Source: Methylophaga sp.
GTDB taxonomy: Bacteria; Pseudomonadota; Gammaproteobacteria; Nitrosococcales; Methylophagaceae
Length of the DNA stretch: 64,000 nt
Direction of reading: 5' to 3'
Assembly (NCBI GenBank): GCA_024636315.1
Contig: JAGXHJ010000036.1
Location: 23,885-87,884, forward strand
Position numbers and translations under genes: made by a program
The notes under the pieces: generated by a model
Seen by the model: only the letters and a program-made list of their open reading frames with translations
Told to the model about the DNA's origin: nothing
The model's database searches: none
Shown here: piece by piece, positions 40,626-52,538 of the stretch
How the letters are laid out: every line of letters begins with the position of its first letter
Position numbering within the stretch: position 1 is the first letter of the stretch

Positions 40626-41435
40626 TTAATCAAAACCTTTGCTAATTAAGGCATAAGCAGAGTGGTTATGAATTGATTCAAAGTTTTCTGATTCAACGGT
40701 ATAAGCATTAATACGCTTGTCATCATTGAATCGAGCTGCAATATCACGCACGATATCTTCAACAAACTTTGGATTGTCATAGGCTTTTTCTGTGACATAT
40801 TTTTCATCTGGTCGTTTAAGAAGACCATATATTTCACATGAAGCTTCTGACTCGACTACGTCAATTAAGTCTTCAATCCACATGAAGCTTTCAACGCGAA
40901 CTGTTACGGTAACGTGTGAACGTTGATTATGTGCGCCATAGTCAGAGATGTTTTTTGAACATGGACAAAGGCTGGTAACAGGCACGACAACTTTGACGGT
41001 CATCATCGTTTTTTCGCCAGTGATTTCACCGATAAAGCTAACTTGATAATCCATCAAACTTTTTACTTTACTGATCGGCGCTTCTTTATTAACAAAATAA
41101 GGGAAGTCCATCTCAATGTAACCAGAGTCGGCTTGTAAGCGTTCAGTCATTTCGCCTAACATTTCACGGAATGATTTCACGGTGATTTCACGCTCATGTT
41201 GATTTAAGATCTCAACAAAACGTGACATATGTGTACCTTTAAATTGGTGAGGCAAGTTCACATACATATTAAAGTTAGCGATAGTATTTTGTTCACCAGT
41301 GGTACGGTCGCTGACTTTTATCGGATGTTGAATATCTTTAATACCAACTTTATCTATTGCAATATGGCGTTTATCAGCGATATTTTGTACATCTTCGATT
41401 TCATCGCAGCAATCTGTTTTTTTAGCAGTAGTCAT
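40626..41435 (-). CDS. folE2: GTP cyclohydrolase FolE2
   Basis: [29 protein letters not shown] signature. Confidence 0.95.
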   Translation of the reverse strand: MTTAKKTDCCDEIEDVQNIADKRHIAIDKVGIKDIQHPIKVSDRTTGEQNTIANFNMYVNLPHQFKGTHMSRFVEILNQHEREITVKSFREMLGEMTERLQADSGYIEMDFPYFVNKEAPISKVKSLMDYQVSFIGEITGEKTMMTVKVVVPVTSLCPCSKNISDYGAHNQRSHVTVTVRVESFMWIEDLIDVVESEASCEIYGLLKRPDEKYVTEKAYDNPKFVEDIVRDIAARFNDDKRINAYTVESENFESIHNHSAYALISKGFD

Positions 41436-41442
41436 GTCTTTC

Positions 41443-41826
41443 TTAGTCCTCACTGTAACGTACACAGGCGCGATCAGTTTCCCAAAGGGTCACACCAGAG
41501 ATTTTAGCTGAGTCGATATTTAAGGTTTCGCTCAGATTTTGATAAAAATATTGGGCAATATTTTCTGCTGTAGGATTAACGGTATTGAAAGGTGGAATAT
41601 CATTTAGATAACGGTGATCAAGCTTTTTAGCTAGTTCACGAGCGGCATTTTTGATAGTTTTAAAATCCATGCCCATGGCATGTCCATTCAGAGCAGTTGC
41701 GGTCACTTCAACTTCTAACTTCCAGTTGTGACCATGCATACGGCTACAATCACCTGGGTAATTTCGTAGGGTATGTGCTGAGGCAAAATCTGCCAATATT
41801 TTTAAGGTATAGGTTGGGCTACTCAT
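41443..41826 (-). CDS. queD: 6-carboxytetrahydropterin synthase
   Basis: [49 protein letters not shown]. Confidence 0.95.
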   Translation of the reverse strand: MSSPTYTLKILADFASAHTLRNYPGDCSRMHGHNWKLEVEVTATALNGHAMGMDFKTIKNAARELAKKLDHRYLNDIPPFNTVNPTAENIAQYFYQNLSETLNIDSAKISGVTLWETDRACVRYSED

Positions 41827-41868
41827 AGTTGACTATTATACTCGGGAATTAGGACGACTAACAGGATA

Positions 41869-43707
41869 TTATGCCGGAAAATGATTATTGACTGTATCAA
41901 TAATGCCTTGAGCATCTAAACCACAGTTACTTAACATTTTTTTATGTTCGCCATGATCGATGAATTTATCGGGCAACCCCATGATTTTAATGGCTGTAGT
42001 ATTGCCGATAGCGAGTAGGTATTCCGCTACTGCACTGCCTGCCCCACCAAGATGGGTATTTTCTTCAATGGTAATAATTAAATCGTGCGTGGTTGCCATT
42101 TTATCAATTAGTGCATTATCCAATGGTTTTACAAAACGCATATTGACTACTGTTGCATTGAGCCGTTCTGCCGCATCAAGCGCAGGTTGTACCATGCTGC
42201 CAAAAGCAAGAATTACAACTTTTTCACCTTGACGTTTTAGTTCGGCCTTGCCAATTTCAATGGTTTCTAAGCTTGGCGAGATCAATGAGCCATTACCTGA
42301 GCCGCGTGGATAACGCACTGCAGTTGGTCCATTATGTTTATAGCCTGTGGTGAGCATTTGACGACATTCATTTTCATCTGCAGGTGCCATCACCACCATA
42401 TTAGGAATGCAACGTAGGTAACTCAAATCGAAGGTGCCGGCATGTGTCGCACCATCAGCACCCACTAATCCACCTCGGTCGATGGCAAATAAAACCGGTA
42501 AATTTTGCAAGGCAACATCATGAATCAACTGATCGTAAGCACGTTGTAAAAACGTAGAGTAAATAGCAACAACTGGTTTTTTACCTTCACAAGCCATACC
42601 AGCAGCTAGGGTAACCGCATGTTGTTCGGCAATACCAACATCAAAATAACGGTCAGGATAAAGTTTCGCAAACTCATTTAAACCTGAACCATCACTCATG
42701 GCGGGTGTAATACCAATTAAATCTTCTGATTCCCGCGCCATGTCACATAACCATTGGCCAAAGACTTGTGTGTAACTTGGACCCGTTGATGCGGCGCTGC
42801 CAGCAGGACTTACACCATGATATTTACCAGGCTGTTGTTCGGCAGGTTCATAACCTTTACCTTTTTTGGTTACGATGTGAAGAAATTGTGGGCCTTTTCG
42901 TTCGCGTAAATTGCCTAAGGTTGTCATTAAAATATCAAGATCGTGACCATCAATCGGACCTATATAATTAAAGCCCATTTCTTCAAATAAAGTGCCCGGA
43001 ATCACCATGCCTTTAACATGCTCTTCGGCTCGACGAGCAAATTCCCATGCTGAAGGTAATTTTTCAAGTACTTTTTTACTACCTTCGCGGGCAGATGCGT
43101 AAAACTTGCCTGATAACAAACGAGCAAGATAATTGGACATGCCGCCAACATTTTTGGAAATAGACATTTCGTTATCATTAAGGATAACCAGTAAGTTGGC
43201 ACTTAAATCACCAGCATGGGCTAAAGCTTCATAAGCCTGGCCGGCGGTGAGTGCGCCATCGCCAATGATAGCGACTGCGCGGCGAGAATCACCATTAGCT
43301 TGGGCGGCAATCGCCATACCTAATGCAGCACTGATTGATGTGCTGGAATGGCCAACACCAAAGTGATCATAGTGACTTTCGCTACGTTTTGGAAAACCCG
43401 ATAAGCCACCTGCTTGGCGCATGGTATGCATTTGATCGCGGCGACCAGTAAGAATTTTGTGAACGTAACTTTGATGACCTACATCCCAGACAAAACGATC
43501 ATCAGGCGTGTTAAATATATAATGCAACGCGATCGTTAATTCAATTACACCCAAGTTAGATGAAATATGTCCGCCGGTTTGTTGCACGCTGTTTACGATT
43601 AGTGATCTAATTTCTTCGGCGAGTTGCGGCAACTGTTTTTTATCCAGTTTACGTAAATCCGCTGGACTATTAATGTGAGCGAGTAGGGTATCCATAGGTG
43701 TCGCCAT
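41869..43707 (-). CDS. dxs: 1-deoxy-D-xylulose-5-phosphate synthase
   Basis: [53 protein letters not shown]. Confidence 0.97.
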   Translation of the reverse strand: MATPMDTLLAHINSPADLRKLDKKQLPQLAEEIRSLIVNSVQQTGGHISSNLGVIELTIALHYIFNTPDDRFVWDVGHQSYVHKILTGRRDQMHTMRQAGGLSGFPKRSESHYDHFGVGHSSTSISAALGMAIAAQANGDSRRAVAIIGDGALTAGQAYEALAHAGDLSANLLVILNDNEMSISKNVGGMSNYLARLLSGKFYASAREGSKKVLEKLPSAWEFARRAEEHVKGMVIPGTLFEEMGFNYIGPIDGHDLDILMTTLGNLRERKGPQFLHIVTKKGKGYEPAEQQPGKYHGVSPAGSAASTGPSYTQVFGQWLCDMARESEDLIGITPAMSDGSGLNEFAKLYPDRYFDVGIAEQHAVTLAAGMACEGKKPVVAIYSTFLQRAYDQLIHDVALQNLPVLFAIDRGGLVGADGATHAGTFDLSYLRCIPNMVVMAPADENECRQMLTTGYKHNGPTAVRYPRGSGNGSLISPSLETIEIGKAELKRQGEKVVILAFGSMVQPALDAAERLNATVVNMRFVKPLDNALIDKMATTHDLIITIEENTHLGGAGSAVAEYLLAIGNTTAIKIMGLPDKFIDHGEHKKMLSNCGLDAQGIIDTVNNHFPA

Positions 43708-43709
43708 AT

Positions 43710-44615
43710 TTAGTGTGACCGTTGCACCACAAAGCTGGCTAACGCCGCAAGTGCTTGTGTATTGAAGGGTAAATCATCAAGTTGGGCTAAAGCTTCATCT
43801 CTCAAATCGATAGCTTTTTGTTGCGCAACCGCTAAGCCCATGAGAGCTGGATAGGTTGGCTTATTCAATGCGAGATCCGCGCCTTGAGTTTTGCCTAGGG
43901 TATCAGTGTCAGCAATAAGATCAAGGACATCATCTTGCACCTGAAAGGCTAAGCCTATGCACTGTGCATATTTATCAAGTTTAGCTAAGATTGCGTTGTC
44001 TATTTGTGGGAAGGCTAATGCCCCGAGTCGTACACTAGCACAGATCAAGGCCCCCGTTTTAAGCTGATGCATGGACTGTAATGTATCTAGAGTGAGTGTT
44101 TTTCCGACAGATTCAAGATCGATCGCTTGCCCGCCTGCCATGCCTAAAACGCCAGATTGTTGAGCGAGAGTTTTGACCATTTGACATAGTTGATCAGTTG
44201 CCAAATTATTTTCGCATAGTGTTTCAAATGCTAATGATTGCAAGGCGTCACCCACCAATAATGCTGTGGCATCATCATATTTTTTGTGACATGTTGGCTG
44301 ACCTCGACGTAAGTCGTCATTGTCCATGATTGGCATGTCATCATGGACTAATGAATAGGCATGAATCATTTCTACAGCACATGCTGGTGCATCAAGCTGA
44401 TCTAAATCTACCCCTAAGGCTTCGCCGGTTGCATAAACCAATAAGGCGCGCATACGTTTACCGCCGTTAAGACAGGAATAACGCATAGCTTCAACCAAGC
44501 GGTTTGAAGTGGTTTGGCTGAGGTGGCTATTATCTGGCAGTCGAGCAGTAAGTGCTTGTTCGATGCGCAGTTGGCGCTGTTGTCGCCAATTAGAAAGAAT
44601 AAAAGTGTCGGTCAC
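43710..44615 (-). CDS. ispA: Farnesyl/geranyl diphosphate synthase
   Basis: [52 protein letters not shown]. Confidence 0.96.
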   Translation of the reverse strand: MTDTFILSNWRQQRQLRIEQALTARLPDNSHLSQTTSNRLVEAMRYSCLNGGKRMRALLVYATGEALGVDLDQLDAPACAVEMIHAYSLVHDDMPIMDNDDLRRGQPTCHKKYDDATALLVGDALQSLAFETLCENNLATDQLCQMVKTLAQQSGVLGMAGGQAIDLESVGKTLTLDTLQSMHQLKTGALICASVRLGALAFPQIDNAILAKLDKYAQCIGLAFQVQDDVLDLIADTDTLGKTQGADLALNKPTYPALMGLAVAQQKAIDLRDEALAQLDDLPFNTQALAALASFVVQRSH

Positions 44616-44857
44616 GATTCAGTGGCATTACTATCAAAATCTACTAAGTTTGATTGACCTGATTGTTGAATTAACATTTGCACTTTTTGTTCGGCAGCTT
44701 GCAAGGCATCCTGACAATCACGGGTAAGCAATACGCCACTTTCATAAAGTTTCAGTGATTCTTCGAGGCTAATATCACCTTGTTCAAGGCGATTAACCAG
44801 GGATTCTAGCTCAGTTACTGAGGCTTCATAATTCAGTTTTTTTCGTCTTACGGCCAT
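44612..44857 (-). CDS. xseB: Exodeoxyribonuclease VII small subunit
   Basis: NYEASVTELESLVNRLEQGDISLEESLKLYESGVLLTRDCQDAL. Confidence 0.95.
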   Translation of the reverse strand: MAVRRKKLNYEASVTELESLVNRLEQGDISLEESLKLYESGVLLTRDCQDALQAAEQKVQMLIQQSGQSNLVDFDSNATES

Positions 44858-45005
44858 GCCCGTCTCTACACAAAGTTTAATCAGCTAGTATTATATGTTA
44901 AACAACGTTTTATTGCCCACTGGATTGTTTTGCCGCTAGCCGTTAGGCTTAACAGCTTTAATTACGCTTACAACTACAACTAAACAGATTTGATATAACA
45001 GAACT

Positions 45006-45959
45006 ATGCAAAAAATAATTCGTGGGTTTTATAATTTACCTTCATCAGCTGATGGTCGACTCGACGGTTGTGTTGCCACTATTGGTAATTTTGATGGCGT
45101 ACATTTAGGTCATCATGCGGTATTAAATCAACTAGCTATGAAAGGCGATGCACTCGGTTTGCCAGTTGTAGTGGTTACATTTGAACCCCAGCCGAATGAG
45201 TTTTTTTCTCCTGATAAAGCGCCAGCTCGCTTAAGTCGTTTCCGTGAAAAAATAGAGGCATTGCGCTGTTATGCTATTCAACAGCTGTGTGTATTGCGTT
45301 TCAATCATAAATTAGCGCAAATGTCCGCGGAAGAATTTATTGATCAATTGCTTGTTACTGGCTTGAATGTTCGGTATTTAGTTGTGGGTGATGATTTTAA
45401 ATTCGGCAAAGATCGTCAAGGAAATTTTGCTTCACTACAACAAGCGGGTAAGGAAAAAGGTTTTCAAGTCGTTAATATGCACACCTTTTCTATTGAAAAT
45501 AGGCGAGTAAGTAGCACCCGAATTCGCCAAGCATTAGAAACCGGTGATTTGATACTCGCTGAGAAGCTACTAGGTCGTCCTTATCGTATGAGTGGTCGAG
45601 TGGCGCATGGTGATAAACGAGGCCGTACAATGGGGTTCCCCACTGCTAATATCCACCTTCATCGGCATAAAGTGCCGTTGAGTGGCGTTTATGCTGTGCG
45701 CTTGTTTGGTATTGAAGACGAACCTATTCAAGGTGTCGCAAATGTTGGTATTCGGCCGACAGTGGGATCGGAACGTGCTTTGTTAGAGGTGCATTTGTTT
45801 GATTTTAAACGTGATATTTATGGCGAACATGTACAAGTGCATTTTTTACGAAAATTACGTGATGAGCAAAAGTTTGAGAGTTTAGATTCGTTGATTGCAC
45901 AAATTAATTTAGATTGTAAACAAGCCAGGCTATTTTTTGCTGAACCGCCTGTAGAGTGA
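45006..45959 (+). CDS. ribF: Bifunctional riboflavin kinase/FAD synthetase
   Basis: ATIGNFDGVHLGHHAVLNQL, VVGDDFKFGKDRQGNF, GRTMGFPTANI. Confidence 0.96.
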   Translation: MQKIIRGFYNLPSSADGRLDGCVATIGNFDGVHLGHHAVLNQLAMKGDALGLPVVVVTFEPQPNEFFSPDKAPARLSRFREKIEALRCYAIQQLCVLRFNHKLAQMSAEEFIDQLLVTGLNVRYLVVGDDFKFGKDRQGNFASLQQAGKEKGFQVVNMHTFSIENRRVSSTRIRQALETGDLILAEKLLGRPYRMSGRVAHGDKRGRTMGFPTANIHLHRHKVPLSGVYAVRLFGIEDEPIQGVANVGIRPTVGSERALLEVHLFDFKRDIYGEHVQVHFLRKLRDEQKFESLDSLIAQINLDCKQARLFFAEPPVE

Positions 45960-46039
45960 ATAGAACATTAGTATTCTTGTCGGCAATATTATTGATAAGA
46001 TATGTAGTATAAAAAAACAGATAAGTAGGCACTAACACT

Positions 46040-46792
46040 ATGAAGATCCTAATTAGTAACGACGATGGTTATATGGCTAAAGGCATTCGTGCTTTAGCTG
46101 ACGCGATGTCAAGCATTGGCGAGATCACTGTCGTTGCGCCAGACCGAAACCGCAGTGGCGCGAGTAATTCCCTAACGTTGGAAAATCCGCTACGAGTAAA
46201 CAGGCTGGAAAATGGTTATTATCGTGTTGAAGGTACGCCAACAGATTGTGTCCATTTAGCGATTACAGGTTTGTTAGATGAAGAGCCAGATATGGTGGTA
46301 TCAGGCATTAATGCCGGTGCTAATTTAGGTGACGATGTATTGTATTCTGGTACGGTAGCGGCAGCCATGGAAGGGCGATTTTTAGGTTTGCCAGCGATCG
46401 CAATTTCGCTTAACGGTCATACTGCAACGCATTATGAAACGGCTGCTTGGGCGGCGAAAAAAATCGTCATGCACCTACAACAATCATCGCTACCTGCAGA
46501 TACAATTTTAAATGTTAATGTCCCTGACTTACCGATTGATCAGATTATCGGTTTTGAAAGTACACGCTTAGGCCATCGTCATAAAGCGGCGCCGCTGATC
46601 AAGGAATTTGATCCAAGAGGCCGTGAGATGTTTTGGATAGGACCTGCGGGTGCAGAACAAGATGCAGGGCCTGGCACTGATTTTGATGCGATTCGTCGTG
46701 GCGCAATATCGGTGACGCCATTGCAAATCGATTTGACCAGTTATAGTGCCATTGACGGTGTTGCTAAATGGTTGCAAGGCGTAGTCATATGA
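46040..46792 (+). CDS. surE: 5'/3'-nucleotidase SurE
   Basis: [46 protein letters not shown]. Confidence 0.97.
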   Translation: MKILISNDDGYMAKGIRALADAMSSIGEITVVAPDRNRSGASNSLTLENPLRVNRLENGYYRVEGTPTDCVHLAITGLLDEEPDMVVSGINAGANLGDDVLYSGTVAAAMEGRFLGLPAIAISLNGHTATHYETAAWAAKKIVMHLQQSSLPADTILNVNVPDLPIDQIIGFESTRLGHRHKAAPLIKEFDPRGREMFWIGPAGAEQDAGPGTDFDAIRRGAISVTPLQIDLTSYSAIDGVAKWLQGVVI

Positions 46793-47448
46793 GTGATGCG
46801 TTCCAAGGCATTGGCATGACATCACAGCGGACAAGAGATCGATTAATCGGGCGTTTAAAAGAACAAGGCATACACAACATAGATGTTTTGGCAGTAATGA
46901 AATCTTTGCCACGACATTTGTTTGTAGAAGAAGCCTTAGCAAGCCGTGCTTATGAAGACACGGCCTTACCAATAGGACATGGTCAAACGATTTCACAGCC
47001 TTATATCGTTGCCCGAATGACGGAAATTTTGTTAGAAGATTCTCCTAAGAAAAAAGTACTGGAAGTAGGTACCGGCTCCGGTTATCAAACGGCGGTTTTG
47101 TCACGATTGGTTGACCGAGTATTTAGTGTTGAACGTATTTCGTTACTACAAAATCAAGCACGTGAACGTTTTTACAATTTGAAATTAAATAATATTCGTT
47201 TAAAACACAGTGATGGCAACTGGGGTTGGGAGGAAAATGCGCCTTACGACAGCATTATAGTAACGTGCGCGCCGGAACATGTTCCGGAAAATTTATTGAA
47301 ACAATTAGCACCCGGTGGACGTTTAGTTATTCCCGTAGGCGGCAGTGTTGGTCAATCATTACGAGTGATAGACCGGAATGGTAATAGCTTTGAAGAAACA
47401 ATATTAGACGATGTTAGTTTTGTGCCTTTTTTGAATGGCCAAATTTAA
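46789..47448 (+). CDS. pcm: Protein-L-isoaspartate O-methyltransferase
   Basis: [62 protein letters not shown]. Confidence 0.96.
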   Translation: MSDAFQGIGMTSQRTRDRLIGRLKEQGIHNIDVLAVMKSLPRHLFVEEALASRAYEDTALPIGHGQTISQPYIVARMTEILLEDSPKKKVLEVGTGSGYQTAVLSRLVDRVFSVERISLLQNQARERFYNLKLNNIRLKHSDGNWGWEENAPYDSIIVTCAPEHVPENLLKQLAPGGRLVIPVGGSVGQSLRVIDRNGNSFEETILDDVSFVPFLNGQI

Positions 47449-48023
47449 TGAGTTTATTTTCCAAATTATATGATCAGGTTATGCAATGGTCTCGGCATAA
47501 ATATGCCGTTTATTGGTTAGCCTTAGTCAGTTTTACTGAGTCGTCGTGTTTTTTGATCCCGCCAGATGTAATGTTGGCGCCAATGACCTTAGCTAAACCT
47601 GAAAAAGCATGGTTTTATGCCGGGCTAACAACCGCAAGCTCGGTGTTGGGTGGTTTATTAGGCTATGTGATAGGTATGACCGCTTTTCAATTTATCGAGC
47701 CTTGGTTAGTGTCCTTGGGCTATATCGATGCCTATTATCTCGCTGAACAATGGTTTGCACAATGGGGATTTTGGGCAATATTTTTAGCAGGGTTTACACC
47801 TATACCTTATAAAATATTTACCATTGCTTCTGGTGTGGCAGGTATGGCTTTAGTCCCTTTTATCATTGGTTCATCCATTGGTCGTGGGATACGTTTTTTC
47901 TTAGTTGCCGGCTTAATGCGCTGGGGTGGCGTGCGCTTAGAGGCTGTATTACGCACCTGGATTGATCGTATAGGTTGGGCAATGGTTATATTATTGATTA
48001 CAGGCTATTTGATCTTCGCATAA
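47448..48023 (+). CDS. YqaA/DedA-like membrane protein
   Basis: FTESSCFLIPPDVMLAPMTLAKPEKAWFYAGLTTASSVLGGLLGYVIG, GFTPIPYKIFTIASGVAGM. Confidence 0.9.
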   Translation: MSLFSKLYDQVMQWSRHKYAVYWLALVSFTESSCFLIPPDVMLAPMTLAKPEKAWFYAGLTTASSVLGGLLGYVIGMTAFQFIEPWLVSLGYIDAYYLAEQWFAQWGFWAIFLAGFTPIPYKIFTIASGVAGMALVPFIIGSSIGRGIRFFLVAGLMRWGGVRLEAVLRTWIDRIGWAMVILLITGYLIFA

Positions 48024-48025
48024 TT

Positions 48026-48826
48026 ATGAAAATCATTTTAATACTGCTTATGTTAACGTTGACCGCCTGTGGTGGTAGCCGAGCAGTGGTTCCTGTTGGT
48101 AGTTATGGCGACAACTCAAAAACAGCTAGTAATTTCGGATCAGCTTCAAGGTCAGGATCCGTATACAAGGTTAAAAAAGGCGATACCTTATATTCAATCA
48201 GTTTTCGTTATGGGATGGATTACAAAGAACTAGCTGAAATTAATCATATTCGATCACCCTATAATATTTATGTCGATCAAAAAATATATTTTAAACAGAC
48301 TAAACAAGCGACTCATTACAACAAACCCGTTGTGAAACAAAAGGTCGAGACCAAAACAAAATCAACAAAATGGCAGCCTGCATCACAAGCTAAGCAGTCA
48401 ACGACATCAACACCTAGCCATTCAGCTACTCCAACGAACAGTTCTGCGAATCAAAATCTAAATTGGCGCTGGCCAACAGTAGGCAAGGTAATTTCAACCT
48501 ATTCCATCTCGTCTGCAGGTAGGAAAGGGATAGATATAGCGGGGAAATCAGGGCAAGCAGTGATCGCATCAGCATCCGGCAAGGTCGTTTATAGTGGAAA
48601 TGGCTTGGCAAGATACGGTAATTTATTGATTATTAAACATAATGATGTCTATCTGAGTGCCTATGCCCATAATAAAACCTTATTAGTTAAAGAAGGGCAG
48701 TATGTAACGGCCGGCCAAAATATCGCAACGCTTGGTCGTAGCGGTGCCCAGCAGGAACAGTTACATTTTGAAATTAGACGTAATGGTAAGCCGGTTGATC
48801 CTTTACGATTCTTACCTAAACAATAA
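48026..48826 (+). CDS. LysM + M23 peptidoglycan DD-metalloendopeptidase-family lipoprotein, NlpD-like
   Basis: MLTLTACGGS lipobox, YKVKKGDTLYSISFRYGMDYKELAEIN LysM, terminal LHFEIRRNGKPVDPLRFLP. Confidence 0.92.
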   Translation: MKIILILLMLTLTACGGSRAVVPVGSYGDNSKTASNFGSASRSGSVYKVKKGDTLYSISFRYGMDYKELAEINHIRSPYNIYVDQKIYFKQTKQATHYNKPVVKQKVETKTKSTKWQPASQAKQSTTSTPSHSATPTNSSANQNLNWRWPTVGKVISTYSISSAGRKGIDIAGKSGQAVIASASGKVVYSGNGLARYGNLLIIKHNDVYLSAYAHNKTLLVKEGQYVTAGQNIATLGRSGAQQEQLHFEIRRNGKPVDPLRFLPKQ

Positions 48827-48910
48827 TTAATATGTCGAATACGCTACAATAACGAGCTTTACGCTAGTTATAGTAGCTATCTTATACTGATTTTCAAGAG
48901 GATTACCCCG

Positions 48911-50006
48911 TTGGAACTAGGCGCAACAATGCAACGAATTAAAGAACTCCGAGGTCGTTGTGACGATCTTAGGGGGTATCTTTGACTATGATGTAAAAGC
49001 TGAACAATTAATTGAAGTCACACGCGAACTGGAATCACCTACCGTATGGGACAATCCCGAGCGTGCACAATCCTTAGGTAAGGAACGCGCTAGCTTAGAA
49101 CGGATTGTGACCACCTTATCAGGTCATCACACGACACTCGATGATGCCAAAGAATTACTTGAAATGGCGGTAGAAGAGCAAGATCAAGATACTTTCGATG
49201 TGGTGAAACAGGATCTGGATACGCTAGAAAAAGCCTTGGAGAAACTTGAATTTCAACGCATGTTTTCCGGCAAAATGGATATCAATAATGCCTATTTAGA
49301 TATTCAATCTGGTTCAGGTGGTACGGAAGCACAAGATTGGGCCAATATGATTTTGCGCATGTATCTTCGTTGGGGGGAAGCACAAGGTTTTAAGGTTGAG
49401 CTGGTTGAAGCTTCATCTGGTGAGGTTGCAGGCATCAAAAGTGCGACGATTCATTTTGAAGGTGAATATGCCTTTGGTTTACTAAGAACTGAAACGGGTG
49501 TGCACCGTTTAGTGCGTAAATCACCATTTGATTCTGGGGCACGCCGCCATACCTCATTTGCATCAGTATTTGTATATCCTGAAGTCGATGAAAATATTGA
49601 AATAGAAATTAATAAAGCTGATTTAAGAGTCGATACCTACCGTGCCAGTGGCGCCGGTGGTCAGCATGTAAACAAAACCGATTCGGCCATTCGTATAACG
49701 CATATTCCGACCAACACTGTAGTGCAATGTCAGAACCAACGTTCTCAGCATCAAAATAGAGATACGGCAATGAATCTGTTGCGTGCCAAGCTATACGAGC
49801 TGGAATTACACAAACAGAATGAAGAAAAACAATCAGCTGAAGATGCTAAATCAGATATCGGTTGGGGTAGCCAAATTCGTTCTTACGTTCTAGATCAATC
49901 GCGGATCAAAGATTTACGCACTAATGTAGAAACGGGAAATACCCAAGCAGTTTTAGATGGTGATTTAGACTTATTTATTGAAGCATCCCTAAAGTCGGGA
50001 TTGTAA
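48911..50006 (+). CDS. prfB: Peptide chain release factor 2, with programmed +1 frameshift
   Basis: Frame-0 segment TTG-start [27 protein letters not shown], then ORF 48960..50006 ([18 protein letters not shown]...; [22 protein letters not shown]). Confidence 0.93.
48971..48986 (+). promoter_or_regulatory. RF2 autoregulatory frameshift site (internal SD AGGGGG + CTT TGA C)
   Basis: AGGGGG TAT CTT TGA C, the canonical prfB recoding arrangement. Confidence 0.93.
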
Positions 50007-50015
50007 AAGAGACCA

Positions 50016-51512
50016 ATGATGACAAACGAAATTGAACAAGACGAAAACCGATTAATTGCCCAGCGTCGTGAAAAATTGGCAGCTTTGCGTGAACAGGGTA
50101 ATCCCTTTCCAAATGATTTTCGTCGTAACGTAGTCAATGCTGAATTAACAGTTGAGTATGAACATACTTCTGCTGAAGAATTAAGTGCTACACCGCGACG
50201 GGTAAAAATTGCTGGTCGCTTGATGACCAAACGCGTGATGGGGAAAGCCAGTTTTGCCAATATTCGCGATATGTCGGGCGACATGCAGTTATACGTTAAG
50301 CGTGATGATTTAGCCGAAGGTGTTTATGGTGAATTTAAACGTTGGGACTTAGGCGATATTATTGCCGCCGAAGGCGTGATGTTTCGTACTCAAAAAGGCG
50401 AATTATCGGTGCTGGTGGATGATATCCGTCTATTAACAAAATCATTACGTCCGCTACCTGAAAAATTTCATGGTTTGTCTGATCAAGAAACACGTTATCG
50501 TCAACGTTATGTTGATTTGATTATGAACGAAGCAAGCCGTAAAACGTTTATTATTCGTACGCGTATTATTGACGGCATTCGTCGGTTTTTGATGGCAAAA
50601 GATTATTTAGAAGTCGAAACGCCGATGATGCAGGCAATACCGGGTGGTGCAACAGCAAAACCGTTTACGACTTTCCATAATGCCTTAGATATGGACTTAT
50701 TCCTGCGTATCGCACCTGAGTTATATCTAAAACGTTTAGTAGTCGGTGGTTTTGAGCGGGTGTTTGAAATTAATCGTAATTTCCGCAATGAAGGTTTATC
50801 AACACGTCATAATCCTGAATTTACCATGGTCGAATTTTATCAGGCTTATGCTGATTATAATGACTTGATGGATCTGACAGAAGAAATGTTACGCACGGTA
50901 ACTCAAGATGTATTGGGTACATCACAAGTTCATTATCAAGGAACGGATTTAGATTTTGCAAAACCGTTCCATCGTATGACCATCATTGAGTCGATATTAG
51001 AATTTAATGCGGATATCTCTGCCGAGCAATTGGCAACAATAGAAGCGGCAACTGTTGTTGCCGAAGGTCTAGGCATCCCATTAAAAGCAAGTTACGGTTT
51101 AGGTAAAATTCAAATCGAAATCTTTGAAAAAACAGTTGAACATCGTTTGATGGAACCGACCTTCATCACTGCATATCCAACAGAAGTTTCACCATTGGCT
51201 CGTCGCAGCGATGCTGATCCTTTTGTGACAGACCGTTTTGAATTTTTTGTCGGCGGTCGTGAAATCGCCAATGGTTTCTCCGAGTTAAATGACGCTGAAG
51301 ATCAAGCGGAACGTTTCCAAGCACAAGTAGCGGATAAAGACGCAGGTGATGATGAAGCGATGCATTTTGATGCTGATTATATTCGCGCATTAGAATACGG
51401 AATGCCACCTACAGCCGGCGAGGGGATTGGTATTGATCGCTTGGTGATGTTGTTAACTGACTCTCCATCGATTCGAGATGTCTTATTATTCCCTCATATG
51501 CGACCTGAATAA
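50016..51512 (+). CDS. lysS: Lysyl-tRNA synthetase (class II)
   Basis: [67 protein letters not shown]. Confidence 0.97.
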   Translation: MMTNEIEQDENRLIAQRREKLAALREQGNPFPNDFRRNVVNAELTVEYEHTSAEELSATPRRVKIAGRLMTKRVMGKASFANIRDMSGDMQLYVKRDDLAEGVYGEFKRWDLGDIIAAEGVMFRTQKGELSVLVDDIRLLTKSLRPLPEKFHGLSDQETRYRQRYVDLIMNEASRKTFIIRTRIIDGIRRFLMAKDYLEVETPMMQAIPGGATAKPFTTFHNALDMDLFLRIAPELYLKRLVVGGFERVFEINRNFRNEGLSTRHNPEFTMVEFYQAYADYNDLMDLTEEMLRTVTQDVLGTSQVHYQGTDLDFAKPFHRMTIIESILEFNADISAEQLATIEAATVVAEGLGIPLKASYGLGKIQIEIFEKTVEHRLMEPTFITAYPTEVSPLARRSDADPFVTDRFEFFVGGREIANGFSELNDAEDQAERFQAQVADKDAGDDEAMHFDADYIRALEYGMPPTAGEGIGIDRLVMLLTDSPSIRDVLLFPHMRPE

Positions 51513-51533
51513 AATTTATATTTAAGCATAAAA

Positions 51534-51568
51534 AAAAGGCTATTTCCGCAAGGAAATAGCCTTTTTTA
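51534..51568. terminator. Rho-independent terminator with GCAA loop
   Basis: AAAAGGCTATTTCC-GCAA-GGAAATAGCCTTTTTT. Confidence 0.92.
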
Positions 51569-51598
51569 TGACATAAACGTTTAGTGTCGAATGACCAC

Positions 51599-52441
51599 TT
51601 ACATAGCGGCAAATAACGCTAGGGCTTCAGCGTATTCGGCACTGTTTTCATCAAGTTCGACGACATTGATATTGGTATCAATATTGAGTTTTGAAAATGC
51701 TTTAATATTTTGTAGTTGTTGTTCAGAGAGTGCTTTATCGGTATTTATATAGCTTTGTAAATTGGCCACTTGAATAATATCAACTAAGTCTGGACTATCT
51801 CCTGTATCACGATGATAATTTTCGTGTTCAGCAGCAACGGCAATCAAACTTTCTGGAAATTTCCAACTTCTTAAAATAGCTGCACCAATACGGGTATGTA
51901 ATCGGATGATCAAACTGTCTAATAGCGATGAATCTTTGAGGATTTCTGGTGACTCTTCCGCTTTCATTAATATAGGTAAAACGCCAATATCATGGATTAA
52001 GCCAGCGAGCATGGCTTCGTCAGCTTTAATACCAGGTTGTTTAGCGGCAATGACCTGACTAATCGCCGCAACTTCTGTACTGTGATTCCACAAGTCATGC
52101 AGGCGTTTTTCCAAACGATTTGACGTGGCCTGAAACATTTGTTCCATCACTAAGCTGGTCACTAGATTCTTGACCATTGTCAGCCCTAATCGAGAAACAG
52201 CCATTTGAACGCTTTCAACAGGTACTCGACCACGGTATAACGCGCTATTGGCTACTTTGAGAAGACGTGTAGATAAGGCGGGATCGGTGACAATGATGTC
52301 AGCTAATTTTGCTGACGTGGTATCTGGATCATCTACAACGTCTCGAACTTTTAATGCGACTTCAGGTAAGGTCGGTAAGACCAAAGTACCATTTTCTAAA
52401 TCAGCTAAAATTTCTTTATAAAAAGTTTCTTGTTCAGTCAT
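51599..52441 (-). CDS. HDOD domain protein (intact)
   Basis: LPTLPEVALKVRDVVDDPDTTSAKLADIIVTDPALSTRLLKVANSALY, LAGLIHDIGVLPIL. Confidence 0.92.
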   Translation of the reverse strand: MTEQETFYKEILADLENGTLVLPTLPEVALKVRDVVDDPDTTSAKLADIIVTDPALSTRLLKVANSALYRGRVPVESVQMAVSRLGLTMVKNLVTSLVMEQMFQATSNRLEKRLHDLWNHSTEVAAISQVIAAKQPGIKADEAMLAGLIHDIGVLPILMKAEESPEILKDSSLLDSLIIRLHTRIGAAILRSWKFPESLIAVAAEHENYHRDTGDSPDLVDIIQVANLQSYINTDKALSEQQLQNIKAFSKLNIDTNINVVELDENSAEYAEALALFAAM

Positions 52442-52538
52442 TATGATAACTTCTGTAGAATGTTAAGATTGTAGTGCTGACCATTTTCAATTATTTTGCT
52501 TGGTTTGCCAACCATTATTGCTATTTTCAGGTACTAAA

